Source: Niastella populi
GTDB taxonomy: Bacteria; Bacteroidota; Bacteroidia; Chitinophagales; Chitinophagaceae
Reading direction: 5' to 3'
Length of the DNA: 64,000 nt
NCBI RefSeq assembly: GCF_002078015.1
Contig: NZ_LWBP01000112.1
Span: 1-64,000, forward strand
How positions within the stretch are numbered: the first letter of the stretch is position 1; each line of letters starts with the position of its first letter. The position numbers were made by a program, and so were the translations under genes. Positions 8,506 to 17,764 of the stretch are shown one piece after another. The notes under the pieces were generated by a model. The model worked only from the letters and a program-made list of their open reading frames with translations, was not told where the DNA came from and did no database searches.

Positions 8506-8625
8506 GTAATTTCTGATTTTGAGATGTATATTGGTTTGAGCTCTATAACAACTCCCAAAATCCCGAAATCCAAAATTCCCCAATCCCACGATCCCCCAAT
8601 CCCTCAATCTCCAAATTCCTACATC
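8506..8625. repeat. Repeat tract after aroQ
   Basis: TTTCTGATTTTGAGAT is answered by CTCCCAAAATCCCGAAATCC and a run of AATCCC words (AATTCCCCAATCCCACGATCCC). It is low-complexity, non-coding, and belongs to the GGGATTTCTGATTT family. Confidence 0.55.
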
Positions 8626-8743
8626 CGCAGGATAATGGTTAATTTTAACAAAGAGCCTATTCCAGACTGGCAATGAAATAATTAGGATTGGCGTTATTAT
8701 TGTGAAGATCAAGTTGTTTATTACCATTACAAACCTGTTAAAG

Positions 8744-9394
8744 ATGCGATCGATATTATTAGTGTTCCTGCTGGTGTTTTCCCTGAGCAGTTTTGCCCAA
8801 TGGAAAAGTTATAAACTGACTTCATCGGGCGATACCCTTAACCGGGTGGATAAAATAAACCGTAAATGGGGGCCGTGGAAACTGCATTACGACCAGGTAC
8901 GCGGCGAGCCCGGGTATGAGGAAGAAGGCTGGTTCGAAAAGGACCGCAAGGAAGGTGAGTGGCGGTTGTTTACCCTTATGGGCGACCTCGTAGGCATTGA
9001 ATACTATAAATGGGGTTTAAAGGACAGTATTTGCCGTTATTTTACAAAGGATGGAGCACTCAGGCTCGAGCAAAGCTGGCGCGCATTGAACCCTGACAAG
9101 GAATATGATACCCTCGAGATCGAGGACCCCGACAAATTCAATACCTACCGCACGGTGGTCGTCAAAAACGAGGGCGCGGCCATTAAACACGGCATCTGGA
9201 AGTACTATGATCCTCAAACGGGCCGGGTAATTCGTTCAGAGTTATATACATTGGGAAAACTCGAAGAAGAAGCAAAAGCGCCCGTAACAACTGAAAAAAA
9301 ACCGGTAGCCAAACCCAAAGAAGTGATAGAGTTTGAAAAGAAGAATTCGGGTAAGAAAAGGGTACGGTATAAGGATGGAAGCACCGGAGGTTAA
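8744..9394 (+). CDS. Exported MORN-like/YwqK-type repeat protein
   Basis: 216 residues from the ATG at 8744, which begins a clear signal peptide (RSILLVFLLVFSLSSFAQ). A start at 8702 would bury it. The middle has repeats of the type W-x-L-x-Y/F-x-x-G (WGPWKLHY, EGWFEKDRKEGEWRLF, YYKWGLKDSICRYF, HGIWKYY). These resemble the YwqK antitoxin-like/MORN repeats often found on Bacteroidota surface proteins. The C-terminus is Lys/Glu-rich. Function is unknown. It is probably periplasmic or outer-membrane associated. It converges on a type IX cargo gene. Confidence 0.7.
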   Translation: MRSILLVFLLVFSLSSFAQWKSYKLTSSGDTLNRVDKINRKWGPWKLHYDQVRGEPGYEEEGWFEKDRKEGEWRLFTLMGDLVGIEYYKWGLKDSICRYFTKDGALRLEQSWRALNPDKEYDTLEIEDPDKFNTYRTVVVKNEGAAIKHGIWKYYDPQTGRVIRSELYTLGKLEEEAKAPVTTEKKPVAKPKEVIEFEKKNSGKKRVRYKDGSTGG

Positions 9395-9510
9395 TTAGCA
9401 AATGTGATAATTAGCAAATGTGCAAATGAAATACAATTATAGCAAAAGGCCCGCGACGTAGTCGCGGGCCTTTTGCATTTGCACATTTTCCAATTTGCTA
9501 ATTAGCTAAT
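9395..9510. repeat. Inverted repeat and terminator between convergent genes
   Basis: The left word TTAGCAAATGTGATAATTAG and the right word CAATTTGCTAATTAGCTAATTAG flank the hairpin at 9442-9476. The whole spacer can fold on itself. Confidence 0.65.
9442..9476. terminator. Bidirectional terminator
   Basis: Perfect 16-bp stem GCAAAAGGCCCGCGAC / GTCGCGGGCCTTTTGC with a 3-base loop. It has T-rich flanks on both strands and can serve both convergent genes. Confidence 0.9.
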
Positions 9511-11402
9511 TAGTTCTTCGTGAATCTGCTGATCGCGGTAGTATTACCTGCCGAAGCTTTTATGATATAAATACCTTTTACAAGCGTGCTTACATCCATG
9601 GTAGTGTTCAGGGCACTGCCATCGCCGGCTATGTTGTTCCTTCTTATAATACGGCCGTTCATATCGATGATCTGGATACCGATATTTCCTTTCATACCAT
9701 CGGGTAACTGTACCTGCAAAATGTCTCTCACTATGCTGGGGTATACCTTCATGTCGGTGCTCAGCTGTCCATCGAATTTAATGTTAAGCGTTTTGCTGTA
9801 TTTGAAGCTGCCATCGGCATCCTGCATCAACAGGCGGTAATAGTTGGTGGCAGAGATGAATGGCGAATTATCGGCAAAATTATATTTGCGGGTAGTGGTG
9901 CTGTTGCCTGTTGCGGCAACTGTTCCAATAGCTTTAAACGTTTTGCCGTCATTGCTGCGCTCGATAACGAATTGTTTTACGCCTTCTTCACTGGCCGTTT
10001 GCCATTGCAATACCACTTTGCTGGTTTGTTTTTGTCCATAGAATTGTGACAACACCAGTGGAAGCGCCCCGCCCACAGTGTTCTGGAATGCGGCTATCGC
10101 CAGGTCTTTGGGTTGACCGCTGCTACCAGACAGGTAAATACGGTTAGCACTCAGGACAAGTGCCATACCGAAATCATTATCTGTGTATGCTATATTGGCT
10201 GCTGTTTTTCCATCTCCATCGAATGAGGGATCGAGTACACCGTTATTTGTAAAACGCATCAACATCAGGCCTATTGGTTTTAAACCTGTTGTGTTGGGGA
10301 AAGCGTCAACGTTGCCGCCAATTACGATCTTGCCATCGCTTTGCAGGGCTACGCTCCGGCAATCGTCATCAGAATTGACACCATCATAGTTTTCGATTAC
10401 TACGCCACCCGTGCCAAAGCTTGCATCCAGCGCGCCGGCGGTCGTTAACCGTAATACAACCACATCTTTATTATTTACTGTTCTTACCGTTGTGCCGGCC
10501 ACTATCAGTTTACCATCGGGTTGAACCGCCAGGCCATGTGCCGCATCGGCTGAACCGGAGCTGATATCGAAGGTTGCTATACCACCAGTGCCAAATGAGG
10601 CGTCGAGCGCACCGGTAGATGTATATCGTACCACGGTGAAATCTCCATTACCGGTATGATGGGTTCCTAATAGGGAATAGTCTGAATTGCTGGTGCCGGC
10701 TATTGTTATGGCGCCGGTGGCATTATTGATCGCAATTCCTTCCGGAATATCGTAAGCATTGATATCTGTAGTTACAATACCATTGGTGCCAAATGTGCTA
10801 TCTACCACGCCGGTAGATGTATATCGAATAACTACATAATCGGTATTGCCTGAGGCATTGAAGCTGGAGCCTGTTACCACTATTTTGCCATCGCTTTGCA
10901 GGGCCACATTGGTTCCTTCATCGTTGCCGGCGCCTATTGGCGTAGTTACTTTTCCGCCTGTTCCGAAGGTATTGTCAAAGCTGCCATCGGCGTTGAAACG
11001 CATTACGCAAAAATCAATAGTAGAAGGCCAGTTCCAGCCTGCCATTACTATTTTGCCATCGGGTTGAAGCACCATGCCATAACCGCGAGCGGAGTTATTT
11101 ACTTCCGAGCGTACTTTCACCACGCCCCCGGTGCCAAATGTGGCATCAATTTCACCGGCCATTGTATACCGGGTTATAAGGAAATAATTGTCGTTCTCAG
11201 CACGTCCGCCAACTAATAATTTGCCATCCGATGTAATTGCCATCGCTGTTGCAAATTCATATCCGTCTGGTGTGCCGGATGCATTATCGATCCTGAATCC
11301 TGGTGTTCCCGACGCGTTGAATGTAGGGTCCAGGCTGCCAACCTGTGCGTTTACGTACAGGCAAAGGAAAGCCATTGTAATGGTTGAGGTAAACTTCTTC
11401 AT
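9510..11402 (-). CDS. Type IX secreted delta-60 repeat protein
   Basis: 630 residues with an N-terminal signal peptide (about 1-19, ending VNAQ). Residues about 25-440 hold around seven repeats of roughly 55-60 residues with the marks ALQ(S/P)DGKIV and LDxSFGTGG, matching the delta-60 repeat family (TIGR02608), which probably forms a beta-propeller. A fibronectin-like linker starting LPLVLSQFYG leads to a C-terminal Por sorting domain (DMKVYPSIVRDILQV..., GIYIIKAS.GNTTAISRFTKN). It should be exported through the type IX system to the cell surface or medium. Function is unknown. It is a tandem paralogue of the next gene. Confidence 0.85.
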   Translation of the reverse strand: MKKFTSTITMAFLCLYVNAQVGSLDPTFNASGTPGFRIDNASGTPDGYEFATAMAITSDGKLLVGGRAENDNYFLITRYTMAGEIDATFGTGGVVKVRSEVNNSARGYGMVLQPDGKIVMAGWNWPSTIDFCVMRFNADGSFDNTFGTGGKVTTPIGAGNDEGTNVALQSDGKIVVTGSSFNASGNTDYVVIRYTSTGVVDSTFGTNGIVTTDINAYDIPEGIAINNATGAITIAGTSNSDYSLLGTHHTGNGDFTVVRYTSTGALDASFGTGGIATFDISSGSADAAHGLAVQPDGKLIVAGTTVRTVNNKDVVVLRLTTAGALDASFGTGGVVIENYDGVNSDDDCRSVALQSDGKIVIGGNVDAFPNTTGLKPIGLMLMRFTNNGVLDPSFDGDGKTAANIAYTDNDFGMALVLSANRIYLSGSSGQPKDLAIAAFQNTVGGALPLVLSQFYGQKQTSKVVLQWQTASEEGVKQFVIERSNDGKTFKAIGTVAATGNSTTTRKYNFADNSPFISATNYYRLLMQDADGSFKYSKTLNIKFDGQLSTDMKVYPSIVRDILQVQLPDGMKGNIGIQIIDMNGRIIRRNNIAGDGSALNTTMDVSTLVKGIYIIKASAGNTTAISRFTKN

Positions 11403-11439
11403 AAATTTATAATTGTGACTTTTAGAATGTACAAAAGCA

Positions 11440-11452
11440 CATAGAAATTGGA
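11440..11452 (-). promoter_or_regulatory. Element shared upstream of the two delta-60 genes, copy 1
   Basis: TCCAATTTCTATG on the minus strand, 38 bases upstream of the gene ending at 9510. The same 13-mer lies at 13466-13478 at a matching distance upstream of the paralogue. It could be a promoter/operator or simply retained from duplication. Confidence 0.4.
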
Positions 11453-11501
11453 AAACAGTTTTTTCAGAGGATTATGAAGTAAGCAAAACCTGGCTTATAG
11501 C

Positions 11502-13427
11502 CTATTGTTTTGTAAAGCGGCTGGTTACCGAAACATTACCGGCTGTTGCCTTAATGATATAAACACCTTTTATCAGCGTGCTTACATCCATGGTAGTGTT
11601 CAGGGCATGGCCATCGCCGGCTATGTTGTTCTTTCTTATAACACGGCCGTTCATATCGATGATCCGGATACCGATATTCCCGTTCATGCCATCGGGCAGC
11701 TGTACCTGCAAAATATCTTTTACCATGCTGGGATAAACCTTCATGTCGGTGCTCAGCTGTCCGTCGAATTTAATGATGAGCATTTTGCTGTATTTGAAGT
11801 TCCCGTCGGCATCCTGCATCAGCAGGCGATAGTAGTTGCTGGCAGAAATAAATGGCGAATTGTCGGCAAAAGAATATTTGCGGGTGATGGTGCTGTTGCC
11901 TGTTGCAGCAACTGTACCAATGGCTTTAAACGATTTGCCATCATTGCTGCGCTCGATAACGAATTGTTTTACGCCTTCTTCGCTGCTGGTTTGCCATTGC
12001 AACACCACTTTGCTGGATTGTTTTTGCGCATAGAACTGTGATAATACCAGCGGAAGCGGGGCGCCGTCGTTCTGGATGGCAATGAGGGCGAGGTCTTTTG
12101 AACCGTTTTCTCCCGTTGAACCGGTAAAATAGATGCGGTTACCGAATAATGCTATATCATAGCCATAATCGCGGTTGCCTGAAATGTCGTAAAAAATTAC
12201 CCCATTACTATTACTACTGCCATCAAAAGTATCATCGAGGGTGCCATCTGAATTGTAACGTAAAAGTAAAAACGCAAAAGTAGAGCTGCCGCCTTGTGAA
12301 TCTCCGCCTACCAGGATATCGCCATTGCTTTGGAGGGCCAGGGTGCGGGAGCCTTCGTCGGTGTTTGATGGGCCATAGTTGAAAAGTGCAATGCCGGCTG
12401 CTGTAAAACCTCCCGCACGGTTGACAATAGCGCCGGTTGCATTAAATGCAGGATCAAGCGCGCCGGTTGTGGTTAAACGAATGGTTGCAAAATCATAGTT
12501 TGAGAAAGAAACGCCTTTGCTCATTCCGGCCATCACTATTTTGCCATCGGCCTGCAGAGCGATCTTGTACACCTCGTCGGTTGACCCTGCGCCGTTATTA
12601 CCTAAATCGAGGTCAACGATACCGCCGGTGCCAAAGTTACCGGGGGCTGCATCCAACGTTCCATCTGTATTATAACGTACTACACCAATGTTTGAGTTGG
12701 TGGCGCTGGCATTGGTTATACCGCCAACAACTATTTTTTGATCGGCTGATTGTATCGCCACGCTATAAGCTTCATCATCACCATTGATATGGGTAGTTAC
12801 TTTGCCGGTGCCGCCGCCAAATGCGCCAACGCCGGTTTCAAGAATGCCATTGGATGTATAGCGTACTACCGCATAGTCATTGTCTGTTCCATTATTGATA
12901 TATCCTGCGAGTACAATTTTACCATCGCTTTGAACGGCTATGCTACGGGCTTCGTCTCTGGCAGTACCAACGGGTGTAAGGATCCAGCCGTTTCCCTGGG
13001 GGCCAAAGGTGGTGATGGGGGCGCCATTTTCATCCAGCTTCACCAATGCCATATCAAAAGTTGAGTTGGTGGGGTTCCAGGCATAACCGGCTGCAAGCAG
13101 CGAGTTATCGCTTAATACCGTAATAGCATAGGCAATTGCGTCGTCGTTTGAATTTCTAACTTTAACAAGGCCACCGGTACCGAAATTGGGATCCAGGGTG
13201 CCATCGGGCATATACCGTAAGAATGTAAACCACTTGTCAGTATTATAGGCAGCGACAACAACACGGCCGTCGCTGTAGGTAGCTACTGCCTGGCCATAAT
13301 CATCCGCGGCGTTCAACGGGTTTATGACGGTGCCGGTGGTATTAAAACCGCCATCCGGCACGCCAACCTGGGCGCTGACGTACAGGCATATGAGTAAAGT
13401 AGTGAGAGTAGAGGTAACCTTCTTCAT
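11502..13427 (-). CDS. Type IX secreted delta-60 repeat protein, paralogue
   Basis: 641 residues with a signal peptide (about 1-19), about seven delta-60 repeats and the same C-terminal sorting domain as its downstream neighbour. The last 184 residues of the two proteins align without gaps with about 25 differences, whereas the propeller regions are much more divergent. This suggests tandem duplication followed by divergence of the exposed part or conversion of the end. Both are on the minus strand and 99 bases apart. It is probably surface-exposed or secreted; the ligand is unknown. Confidence 0.85.
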   Translation of the reverse strand: MKKVTSTLTTLLICLYVSAQVGVPDGGFNTTGTVINPLNAADDYGQAVATYSDGRVVVAAYNTDKWFTFLRYMPDGTLDPNFGTGGLVKVRNSNDDAIAYAITVLSDNSLLAAGYAWNPTNSTFDMALVKLDENGAPITTFGPQGNGWILTPVGTARDEARSIAVQSDGKIVLAGYINNGTDNDYAVVRYTSNGILETGVGAFGGGTGKVTTHINGDDEAYSVAIQSADQKIVVGGITNASATNSNIGVVRYNTDGTLDAAPGNFGTGGIVDLDLGNNGAGSTDEVYKIALQADGKIVMAGMSKGVSFSNYDFATIRLTTTGALDPAFNATGAIVNRAGGFTAAGIALFNYGPSNTDEGSRTLALQSNGDILVGGDSQGGSSTFAFLLLRYNSDGTLDDTFDGSSNSNGVIFYDISGNRDYGYDIALFGNRIYFTGSTGENGSKDLALIAIQNDGAPLPLVLSQFYAQKQSSKVVLQWQTSSEEGVKQFVIERSNDGKSFKAIGTVAATGNSTITRKYSFADNSPFISASNYYRLLMQDADGNFKYSKMLIIKFDGQLSTDMKVYPSMVKDILQVQLPDGMNGNIGIRIIDMNGRVIRKNNIAGDGHALNTTMDVSTLIKGVYIIKATAGNVSVTSRFTKQ

Positions 13428-14022
13428 AAATATATGTGTCTTTAGAGTTTTGCAAGAATCCCGTGCATAGAAATTGGAGGTATTGTTTCAAAGGAATATG
13501 GGAGGTACATAATAAAGAAAGGAAGGAACAATCAGAACCTGCCTAGCGTCAACACGTAACCAAGGATCTATTATTAATAGTGCAATGAAAATATCTACGT
13601 GGAGATTGGAGCCTTAAAAGATGGGGCATTCAAAGGAATGGTGGCGCTATATTAGAAAGAAAAGTCCAGATTGAAAAGTGTTGTCTGAACTTTAATTTCA
13701 TGTGTCGCAAAAATAATGTATTAAAGTTGAGGTAAGCTGATTCATGCTTATAATATTTATAATTAATGATAACGTTACCGGGTTATCATCGAAAATGGTA
13801 GCCGGTAAATTCAACACAAAGCCGCACAATGGATCACATTGCGGAATGAAATGGATAATTCAAATGTTTGGAAAATTGGAGGTAACCAGCCGGGGATTTC
13901 AATGGGATACAGTAAAGGATCTTTCTTTTCGGCCATAAATGTAAATATTATATGTTCAAATTACAATAGTAAATTTCCTTCGTATATATATAATGTTATT
14001 TCATGTGTTGTTTGCTGACGGG
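13428..14022. other. Long non-coding spacer
   Basis: About 600 bases without a convincing gene. It contains the shared 13-mer at 13466-13478 just upstream of the delta-60 gene. The rest is AT-rich with no clear repeat, hairpin or RNA gene. A 64-codon open frame at 13744-13938 has no recognisable protein character. Confidence 0.5.
13466..13478 (-). promoter_or_regulatory. Element shared upstream of the two delta-60 genes, copy 2
   Basis: TCCAATTTCTATG on the minus strand, 39 bases upstream of the gene ending at 11502; same as 11440-11452. Confidence 0.4.
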
Positions 14023-14057
14023 CAAAAAAAATCGTTCCGGTTGCAGCCGGAACGATT
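14023..14057 (-). terminator. Terminator of the M1 peptidase gene
   Basis: Read on the minus strand: stem AATCGTTCCGG / CCGGAACGATT with a 6-base loop, then eight T. It lies 20 bases after the stop of the metallopeptidase. Confidence 0.85.
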
Positions 14058-14077
14058 GAGTATCAGTTAGAATTATA

Positions 14078-16468
14078 TTAGAATCCTTTTTTCTTCTCCT
14101 GTGCTTTCTGCATTGGAGTAATACCGGTTGACTGGCCGCGCGGTTGTTGTTTTTGTTTGAACACGGCAAACTTTGAAGGCTGCGGCATAGTGCCCCAGGT
14201 GTTGTTGCTTTCGTTGATATCGGCTGTTTCACGAAGCGGATCGAGCTTCACGGAAGCTACTTCCTTATCTTTCATGAACACTTTCGATACGCTCTTTTCA
14301 TTGTAGCGCCAGATCTGTACAGGAATACGGTCTACCTGTTTGCTGCCATCTGTAAACGTCCATTCAACGATGATGGGCATTACCAGTCCGCCCTTGTTGC
14401 TGAAAGTTACTTCATAGAAATATTTGCTTTCTACTTTTTCTTTGGTGCTTTCATCTACCTTTTCGGTAGTAACAGGCACCGGAACGCTATAGGTTGTTGT
14501 ATCTACAGGTTCAAGGCCGCGGGCATATCTGTAGTAAAAATCATGCAGGGCGGTATCCTGTTCTACAAGGAATTTAATTTTCTCTTCGCGGTTACGTTGT
14601 TTGCTGATATCGTCGAATGCGGTGAGCATTGGTTTATCCACTTTTCTGTAAACGACGGTATCGGTGGGCTGGGCGAGGGGAGTGCTGGCATCGGGGCGGA
14701 AGTATTTCACGCTGTCGATGGCGATGTCGCAGGGGTCAGTTCCAAAGAACCAGCCGCGCCAGAACCAGTCGAGGTCTTCACCTGATGCATCTTCCATCGT
14801 ACGGAAGAAATCGGCAGGCTCAGGATGTTTGAAGGCCCAGCGGCGAGCATATTCTTTGAAAGCATAATCGAACAGCTCGCGGCCCATGATGGTCTCACGC
14901 AATATATTCAAGCCGGTTGCCGGTTTTGTATAGGCGTTGGGACCGAAACCGATGATGTTCTCCGAATTCGACATGATAGGTTCCAGCTGATCTTTGGGCA
15001 GTTTCATATAATCGACGATGGCCCAGGCTGGTCCTTTTCCGCGAATAGGAAATTTATTATCGTACAGTTCTTCTGTGAGGTATTCTACAAATGAGTTCAG
15101 GCCTTCATCCATCCAGCTCCACTGGCGTTCATCGCTGTTGATGATCATGGGGAAGAAGTTATGGCCCACCTCGTGAATGATAACTCCCAGCATACCATAC
15201 TTGGTGGCTTCGCTGTAGGTGCCATCTTTATCGGTACGGCCGTAATTGAAGCAGATCATCGGATATTCCATCCCATTCGCGGCTTCTACGCTTTGCGCTA
15301 CCGGGTAAGGGTAGGGGATGGTGAATTTTGAATAGCTTTTAATGGTATGCGCTACCGCCTTTGTGGAGAATTTGCTGTACAGGCCGTATGCTTCCTTTCC
15401 GTAAAAGCTCATACACATTACCTTTTTGCTTTCTACATACGCCGGCATGGCGTCCCATACGAATTTGCGTGAAGCCGTCCATGCAAAGTCACGTACGTTA
15501 TCGGCTTTGAAGATCCAGGTCTTTTTTGTTTTGCTTTTGGAGCCTTCCGCTTTTTTGGCTTCTTCCAGCGTTACGATCTGAACAGGTTCTTTGGCGGTTT
15601 GCGCTTTTGTCCAGCGCGATAGCTGGGTAGGCGTCAATACCTGTGCATAGTTCTGGCATTCGCCGGTGCTGCCAACCATATGATCGGCGGGCAGGGTCAT
15701 TTGTACTTTGAAGTTGCCGAAGGTAAGCGCGAATTCACCGCGGCCGGTGAACTGGTGGTTCTGCCAGCCCTGGAAATCGCTGTATACGCAAAGGCGGGGA
15801 TACCACTGTGCCATGGTGAACAGGTAGTTGCCATCTTCGGGAAAATATTCATAACCGCCGCGGCCGCCATATTTAAAACGATCGGCGATCTTGTAGTTCC
15901 AGCTGATGTTGAACGCGAACTTTTGTCCGGGTTTCAGCTCAGTGGGCAGTTCAACCCGCATCATGGTCTTATTCACGGTGTACTTAAGCTTTTTGCCAAG
16001 CGCATCGGATATTTTCACGATGTTGAAACCGTAGCCATTGTCGGTATCGCCTTCTTCCAGCCTTTCTACAATGGCGGCATTCAGCTGTTTGGGCATTGTG
16101 CTGCCGCTTTGGTAATTGGCATTTTTAGTAGTGCTGTGCTGGTTTTCGTCGAGCTGCAGCCACAAATACGTAAGCGTATTGGGTGAATTGTTGAAATAAG
16201 TGATGGTTTCGCTGCCGGTTAATTTCTGGTTGGCCTCGTCGAGCTCGCATTTGATATCATAATCGCAACGCTGCTGCCAGTACTTTGGACCGGGTGCACC
16301 GCTGGCGGTGCGATATTCGTTGGGGGTTGGTAGTATGGTACCCAACTGTTCGAATTTATTTCCGTGATTGGATCCGGGATTGTTCTGTATGTTCTGCGCT
16401 TGCGCACCATTATACAGAGCGGCTACAGCCATCACCAGAAACAAGAACTGTTTTTTCTGATTCATCAT
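14078..16468 (-). CDS. M1 family metallopeptidase (gluzincin), exported
   Basis: 796 residues with a signal peptide (about 1-24). It is a zinc aminopeptidase-like enzyme. The zinc site HEVGH is at about 432-436 with the third ligand Glu455 in WMDEGLNSF. The GxMEN-like substrate-binding motif reads GMEYP (399-403). A C-terminal region of about 200 residues follows the catalytic domain and may be beta-rich. A second ATG one codon downstream is also possible. It is probably periplasmic or outer-membrane facing. The upstream HupE-like gene overlaps its start by 59 bases in another frame, so the two are likely cotranscribed. Confidence 0.9.
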   Translation of the reverse strand: MMNQKKQFLFLVMAVAALYNGAQAQNIQNNPGSNHGNKFEQLGTILPTPNEYRTASGAPGPKYWQQRCDYDIKCELDEANQKLTGSETITYFNNSPNTLTYLWLQLDENQHSTTKNANYQSGSTMPKQLNAAIVERLEEGDTDNGYGFNIVKISDALGKKLKYTVNKTMMRVELPTELKPGQKFAFNISWNYKIADRFKYGGRGGYEYFPEDGNYLFTMAQWYPRLCVYSDFQGWQNHQFTGRGEFALTFGNFKVQMTLPADHMVGSTGECQNYAQVLTPTQLSRWTKAQTAKEPVQIVTLEEAKKAEGSKSKTKKTWIFKADNVRDFAWTASRKFVWDAMPAYVESKKVMCMSFYGKEAYGLYSKFSTKAVAHTIKSYSKFTIPYPYPVAQSVEAANGMEYPMICFNYGRTDKDGTYSEATKYGMLGVIIHEVGHNFFPMIINSDERQWSWMDEGLNSFVEYLTEELYDNKFPIRGKGPAWAIVDYMKLPKDQLEPIMSNSENIIGFGPNAYTKPATGLNILRETIMGRELFDYAFKEYARRWAFKHPEPADFFRTMEDASGEDLDWFWRGWFFGTDPCDIAIDSVKYFRPDASTPLAQPTDTVVYRKVDKPMLTAFDDISKQRNREEKIKFLVEQDTALHDFYYRYARGLEPVDTTTYSVPVPVTTEKVDESTKEKVESKYFYEVTFSNKGGLVMPIIVEWTFTDGSKQVDRIPVQIWRYNEKSVSKVFMKDKEVASVKLDPLRETADINESNNTWGTMPQPSKFAVFKQKQQPRGQSTGITPMQKAQEKKKGF

Positions 16469-17054
16469 CGTAGTTTTTATATGGGAATCTTTGATATGCC
16501 CAAAAGATTGAAATGACCAAAATTAAGGCAGAAGCGCCCCGCAACCATACCGTTCGTGATAATTTTAATTGCTGAACTGCCAAATAAGAGATTAGCAATA
16601 CGATCAGCACGATAAGCAGTTGCGCTACTTCAATACCAAGGTTAAAGGCCAGCAGGTGCCCTATCAATCCTTCCTTCCCTTCGAGGCTCAGGAACTGGCC
16701 GGCGAAGGCCATACCGTGTATGAGGCCGAAGAAAAGGGCAAAGATATAGATGAGCGGTACCGTTTTTTTAGGTTCGGTATGCTGTTGAAAAATATTGTTT
16801 ATACAGGTGGCGGCAATGGTAAGCGGAATCAGGAATTCGATCCAGGATGAATCAACCTGGATATACCCCAGTGCGCTTAAAGCCAGTGTTAACGAGTGCC
16901 CAAGGGTAAAAGCGGTCACCAGCACCACTACTTTTTTCCAGTCCTTCCACAGGTACCGCAGGCACAAAGCGGTAACGAACAGGATGTGATCGAGTGCATC
17001 CGGTGTAAGAATGTGTTCGGTTCCAAGTTGAAAATAAATTGTGAAATCCTGCAT
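16410..17054 (-). CDS. HupE/UreJ-like membrane protein
   Basis: 214 residues with about seven hydrophobic segments. The conserved His/Asp pattern is present: HILTPDALDHILF near residues 14-26, TLGHS near 51-55, and GLIHGMAFAG near 114-123. HupE/UreJ proteins accompany nickel or cobalt enzymes and are thought to be metal permeases, but no hydrogenase or urease is nearby. The C-terminus (EKTVLVSGDGCSRSV) overlaps the start of the M1 gene by 59 bases. It is divergently arranged with a DUF6702 gene. Metal transport is inferred from the family. Confidence 0.85.
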   Translation of the reverse strand: MQDFTIYFQLGTEHILTPDALDHILFVTALCLRYLWKDWKKVVVLVTAFTLGHSLTLALSALGYIQVDSSWIEFLIPLTIAATCINNIFQQHTEPKKTVPLIYIFALFFGLIHGMAFAGQFLSLEGKEGLIGHLLAFNLGIEVAQLLIVLIVLLISYLAVQQLKLSRTVWLRGASALILVISIFWAYQRFPYKNYDDESEKTVLVSGDGCSRSV

Positions 17055-17113
17055 ATTGCCGTGAAGGTGTTAAAATAATTAAGAGATTTGTATCCTTAAA
17101 ATTTTCATGTTTA

Positions 17114-17644
17114 ATGGTAATACTTCTGTATAAATGGTTATTACTGGCGTCTACGATCCTCGGTAATGGTGAATTGCCCACCAGTAAGACGGCTGGCGCC
17201 CGCCACCCGTTGTATATAAGTGTTACTGAAATGGAGCACAATGCTACCGAAAAAAGCCTGGAAATAAGCTGCAAGGTCTTTACCGATGATTTTGAAAAAA
17301 CGCTGGCCGGCGTTTTCAAGGCAAAGGTTGATCTTACAGCGCCTGCCGATAAGGGTGAGGCCGACAGCATGGTGCGCGCGTATATTAAAAGCCATTTACT
17401 GTTGAAGGTGGATAACAAAGCGGTGACGATGGAATTTATAGGGTTTGAAAAAGAGAATGATGCGGTTTGGAGTTATTTTGAGGTAAAGAACATTGCCACA
17501 GCGCCGAAAAAGATAGATGTTACCAATACGATCCTGTACGAGTTGTACAATAAACAAATGAACCTGATGCACGTGAAGGTGAATGGCAACCGGAAGAGTT
17601 ACAGGTTGAATTATCCGGATAAGGAGGTGACTTTTGCGTTTTAA
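17114..17644 (+). CDS. DUF6702 family exported protein
   Basis: 176 residues. The N-terminus is hydrophobic (VILLYKWLLLASTILG), followed by HPLYISVTEMEHN, the mark of the DUF6702 family common in Bacteroidota. The body is predicted beta-rich with a final NYPDKEVTFAF. The function is unknown. It is divergent from hupE and the M1 peptidase; similar trios occur in related genomes as far as I recall, which hints at a shared envelope or metal-related role. Confidence 0.8.
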   Translation: MVILLYKWLLLASTILGNGELPTSKTAGARHPLYISVTEMEHNATEKSLEISCKVFTDDFEKTLAGVFKAKVDLTAPADKGEADSMVRAYIKSHLLLKVDNKAVTMEFIGFEKENDAVWSYFEVKNIATAPKKIDVTNTILYELYNKQMNLMHVKVNGNRKSYRLNYPDKEVTFAF

Positions 17645-17764
17645 GGAGTTATTCAGTTATTCAGTTGTTCAGTTGTTTAGTTGTTTCCAACTTAGTAACT
17701 GAACAACTGAATAACTCAGGAACTGTATTCCATTATCGAATTATCACATTATCAAATTAGCTAA
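17645..17764. repeat. Inverted repeat between convergent genes
   Basis: TTATTCAGTTATTCAGTTGTTCAGTTG on the left is answered by TAACTGAACAACTGAATAAC on the right within 75 bases. This is followed by words of the second family (ATTATCGAATTATCACATTATC, AATTAGCTAATTAGC). Confidence 0.7.

Noticed and set aside
13744-13938. 64-codon open frame in the spacer before the M1 gene
   Set aside because: No promoter, no signal, no family-like residues; composition like surrounding non-coding DNA.
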